From Hyaloscypha bicolor E (lineage: Eukaryota > Ascomycota > Leotiomycetes > Helotiales > Hyaloscyphaceae), in contig NW_020194684.1 in NCBI RefSeq assembly GCF_002865645.1, forward strand, positions 1,333,308 to 1,397,307: a stretch of 64,000 nt of DNA, read 5' to 3'. The translations under genes and the position numbers were made by a program. Shown piece after piece: positions 61,201-64,000 of the stretch. How positions within the stretch are numbered: position 1 is the stretch's first letter; each line of letters opens with the position of its first letter. The notes under the pieces were generated by a model, which worked only from the letters and a program-made list of their open reading frames with translations, was not told the DNA's origin and did no database searches.

Positions 61201-64000
61201 TTATTATTAAGATAAGAAAAAAGAGATATAAGATTAAAATATTAGTTAATTCAAATATAAAGGCCAATTATATAAAGAGAAAGCTAGCTTTAAATATAGG
61301 TATTTTATTAATATTAAAAGTATTTTTTTTTGGTTTCACTAAAAGAAAAAAAGATTTATTTATATAAAGATTATATTCTTAAAATTATTATTAAGAATAT
61401 ATTAGAGAATTAAAGAGAAGCTAATATATACTTTATATTATATAATTTTAATCTAAATTATATTAATATAATACTTGGATTTCTATAGCTTTACTAAATT
61501 AACTCTCTAATTTCCTTTAAAGAAATAATATAAAAATACTAGATTTAATTATAAAAGATTAAAGTTCTGAATATTAGAAAGTTTATTAAAGTAATAAAAT
61601 ATAAGATATATATTTTTTTATTAATTACTTATCTTATAATAAATAGCTAAAGAATTATTACTATTATTATAAATAAAATAACTTTATTTTCTAAGAAATA
61701 TTAAAATCTTTTTCAAGTATTTTTTTATAGAGGCTATAAGTATATTACCTAATTATTATATAATAAAGTATTATATAAATCTGAAACCAGAATTCTAATT
61801 ACTATATAATTCTATATATACTTTATTAAAAAGAAAGCTTAAAGCTTTTCAGGAATATCTCGATATTAGCTTAAAGAAAAAGTGAATTTATTATTTTACT
61901 AGCTCAGCTAGTACTTTAATTATATTTGTTTTAAAGAAAGAAAACAGCCTATATTTATATATTAATTACCGGAATCTAAATAAAATTACTATTAAGAACC
62001 AGACGCTATTATTACTTATTAATAAAATAATAAATAAGCTTTATAAAGCGAAAATATATATAAAGCTAGATTTAAAAAATACATATTATTAATTATAAAT
62101 TCGGGAAAGTAATAAATAAAAACGGTATTTCAAATATATTATAAATATTTTAAGTATTATATTATATCTTTTAAGCTCTTTAATATTCCGGTAATATTTC
62201 AGGTATATATTAATTATATATTAATAGGCCTTATAAATAATATTTATATAATTTATTTAAATAATATTCTAATTTATTTTAAAGACTTAGAATAATATAT
62301 AATAGTAATCTAATATATACTCGAGTAATTATAATAATATTAGCTCTTTATAAACTTAGTAAAATACAAGTTTAATATAAAGAAAGTAAAATTCTTAGAA
62401 TTTGTAATTAGCTTAAATAATATAGAAATAAAAGCTAGCCGGGTTATAATTATTAAAGAGTAACTAGCCCCGAAAAATAATATTAGAGAAATTCGAGTAT
62501 TTCTGGATTTTATTAACTTTTATTAGAGATTTATTTATAAATACTTTAGAGTAATAAAAGAATTAACTAATTTATTAAAAACTAATAGAAAACCGCAATA
62601 CTGTTTTAACTAGATAAATAAGGCAAATAAGGCTTTTAAAGAGCTAAAAAATTATATTTATAATAGTATTAATACTTTATTATTTCGATTTAGTCTTAAA
62701 GATTTATATAAAAACAAATACTTCCAGATTTATAATTATAAGTATAATTTTCTAACTCTTTAGTAAAAGTATAAAGGCCCGGTAATATCTTATTACCTTT
62801 TATTTAAAGAAAATAATTATAATTAAAAGTAGATATAAGATATATAATTCTAAACTCTTGGCTATTATTTTAATATTTTATATTTAATAGTATTATCTAA
62901 TATATATCCGATATATTATTATTATTAAAACAAATTATAATAATCTAAAATACTTTATAACTAAAAGAAAATTAAATAGTTAATAAATAAAATAAGTAAA
63001 GAAGCTAGCTGCCTTTAACTTTATTTTAGAATATTACTCGAAATATAATAATTCTATTAATAAGCTATTAAAAAGGCCAGATTTTATAATAAATATAAAT
63101 AAAAATACTTTATTACTTATATTTTATAATAAGCTATAAAATATAAAATAAAGAGCCTTATAAATAGTACTAATAAAACGCTATATTATTCCTATAATAT
63201 TATAATATAAGGCCCAGAAAAGAGAAAATAAGTACTTTTTAATTAGTAAAATACTAAGAAATTTTAAAGAAGAAGGTTATTTTAATAATAAAGTAATATT
63301 AGAAATATTATTACTTAAGTTTATTACTAGTATAACTAGTTATAAATAATATATATTATAAATTCTAGTTATATAAGTAATTAGATCCGAAATAATATAT
63401 AAGAAAAGCGAAAAAATATTACCTAAATTATTATTATAGTACTAAAGACTCGATTCTTTAATATAATACTAGTAATATAAATAGTTCTTAAAAAAGACCT
63501 TTACTAAAGTTATTAAGACTTGGGAACTTAATATATCTAAGTTATTAAAATATTAGGTCATTATTTATATACTAAATAAACCGGCTTTTAAAGAAGAATT
63601 ATTATAAGCAAATTATAATAATTTTATAAGTATTTTAGTACTAATAAAATATTAGAGATTCTTTAAAAGAAATACTTTTAGTAAAGTATAAAAAAGAATA
63701 TAAGAAACTATATTAGAACTTGTTCTATATATTAATAAATCAAGATTAAAAAATATTTACTATATAATATATTTAGTTTATTTCTTATTTCTTATTTCCT
63801 TAAAATTATAGCAAGAAATTACTATAAATTTTATTATAAAGCTACTTTTTTCTAGATTTTATAACAAGATATATAATTTTATACTTATTATTATTAATAA
63901 ATATATAAAAACAATATAATATATTTTAATTACTAAGGAAACCTCGGCTTCTAAGCTAGCAAAGCTATTTATATACTATATTATTAAAGATTTTGGTATA
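61200..64000 (+). pseudogene. pol: gypsy-2 pol relic, truncated by the window end
   Basis: Retropepsin near 61,235-61,280 reads ILVNSNIKANYI (for LVDSGATANYI-type). RT runs from about 61,790: YINYILIGLINNIYIIYLNN contains the YxDD box as YLNN at 62,254-62,265. NNIREIRVFLDFINFY.RFI near 62,480-62,535 is the usual connection to RNase H. RNase H text, including FKENNYN, follows around 62,800. The integrase zinc-binding region is near 63,590-63,760. The core begins QEITINFIIKLLFSRF near 63,815, with the first catalytic Asp read as Asn. Translation is still in frame at base 64,000 (LFIYYIIKDFGI). Confidence 0.88.

Larger units (their letters stand above)
59290..64000 (+). mobile_element. Second Ty3/gypsy element (gypsy-2), runs off the window
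   Basis: Gag, retropepsin, RT, RNase H and integrase follow one another on the plus strand, and the sequence ends inside the integrase core. The 5' LTR should lie in about 59,290-59,650 (a TATATAAATAG box is near 59,325), but without the 3' LTR its ends cannot be set. The domain sequences differ clearly from gypsy-1, so this is another family. Confidence 0.85.

Overview
The window looks like an AT-rich, gene-poor compartment of a filamentous ascomycete (Pezizomycotina) genome that has been heavily damaged by repeat-induced point mutation (RIP). Over most of its length CA and TG dinucleotides are nearly absent while TA is everywhere. Reading frames of recognisable proteins are broken almost only by TAA and TAG where Gln or Trp codons would be. 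Catalytic Asp codons read as Asn and His or Cys codons as Tyr. I found no clearly intact gene of any size, and no tRNA, rRNA, CRISPR or bacterial feature. The most nearly intact gene is a Ser/Thr/His-rich surface-protein gene at 34.0-35.0 kb.

Layout. 0.24-7.1 kb: a complete Ty3/gypsy chromovirus with both LTRs, gag, retropepsin, RT, RNase H, integrase and chromodomain. An inverted stray LTR of the same family follows at 7.4-7.7 kb. 7.7-9.9 kb: AT desert. 10.8-15.6 kb: a decayed Helitron (Rep-helicase) ending near a strong palindrome. 16.1-21.8 kb: a gene-like island with an unidentified tract, a C2H2 zinc-finger pseudogene and, on the opposite strand, a trypsin/V8-like serine protease joined to an H-type-lectin-like region. 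21.8-32.9 kb: about 11 kb of AT-rich sequence between inverted repeats that contain long C/G runs. It holds unidentified coding-like tracts, hairpins and minisatellites. 32.9-39.2 kb: a second gene island with an unidentified coding tract, the Ser-rich surface-protein gene and a NACHT-ankyrin (NLR-like) pseudogene. 39.2-45.8 and 51.9-56.3 kb: AT desert split by a complete Ty1/copia element (45,839-51,913, minus strand) with 187-bp LTRs and a 5-bp target duplication. 56.3-58.6 kb: three tandem-repeat arrays, the last two in less-mutated sequence. 58.6-64.0 kb: a gag fragment, then a second Ty3/gypsy element whose gag is interrupted by a 272-bp Harbinger-like MITE. This element runs off the right edge.

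How it fits together. This is a layered transposon graveyard in which the copia element and the MITE are late arrivals nested in older sequence. The relic genes (NLR-like protein, secreted protease-lectin, cell-surface mucin-like protein, C2H2 factor) are the kinds of accessory genes often found in fungal TE-rich compartments. I see no active operon-like system and no clear new mechanism. The points most worth a second look are the protease-lectin architecture, the inverted-repeat-bounded 11 kb, the asymmetric RIP between the two copia LTRs, and four coding-like tracts that I could not name.
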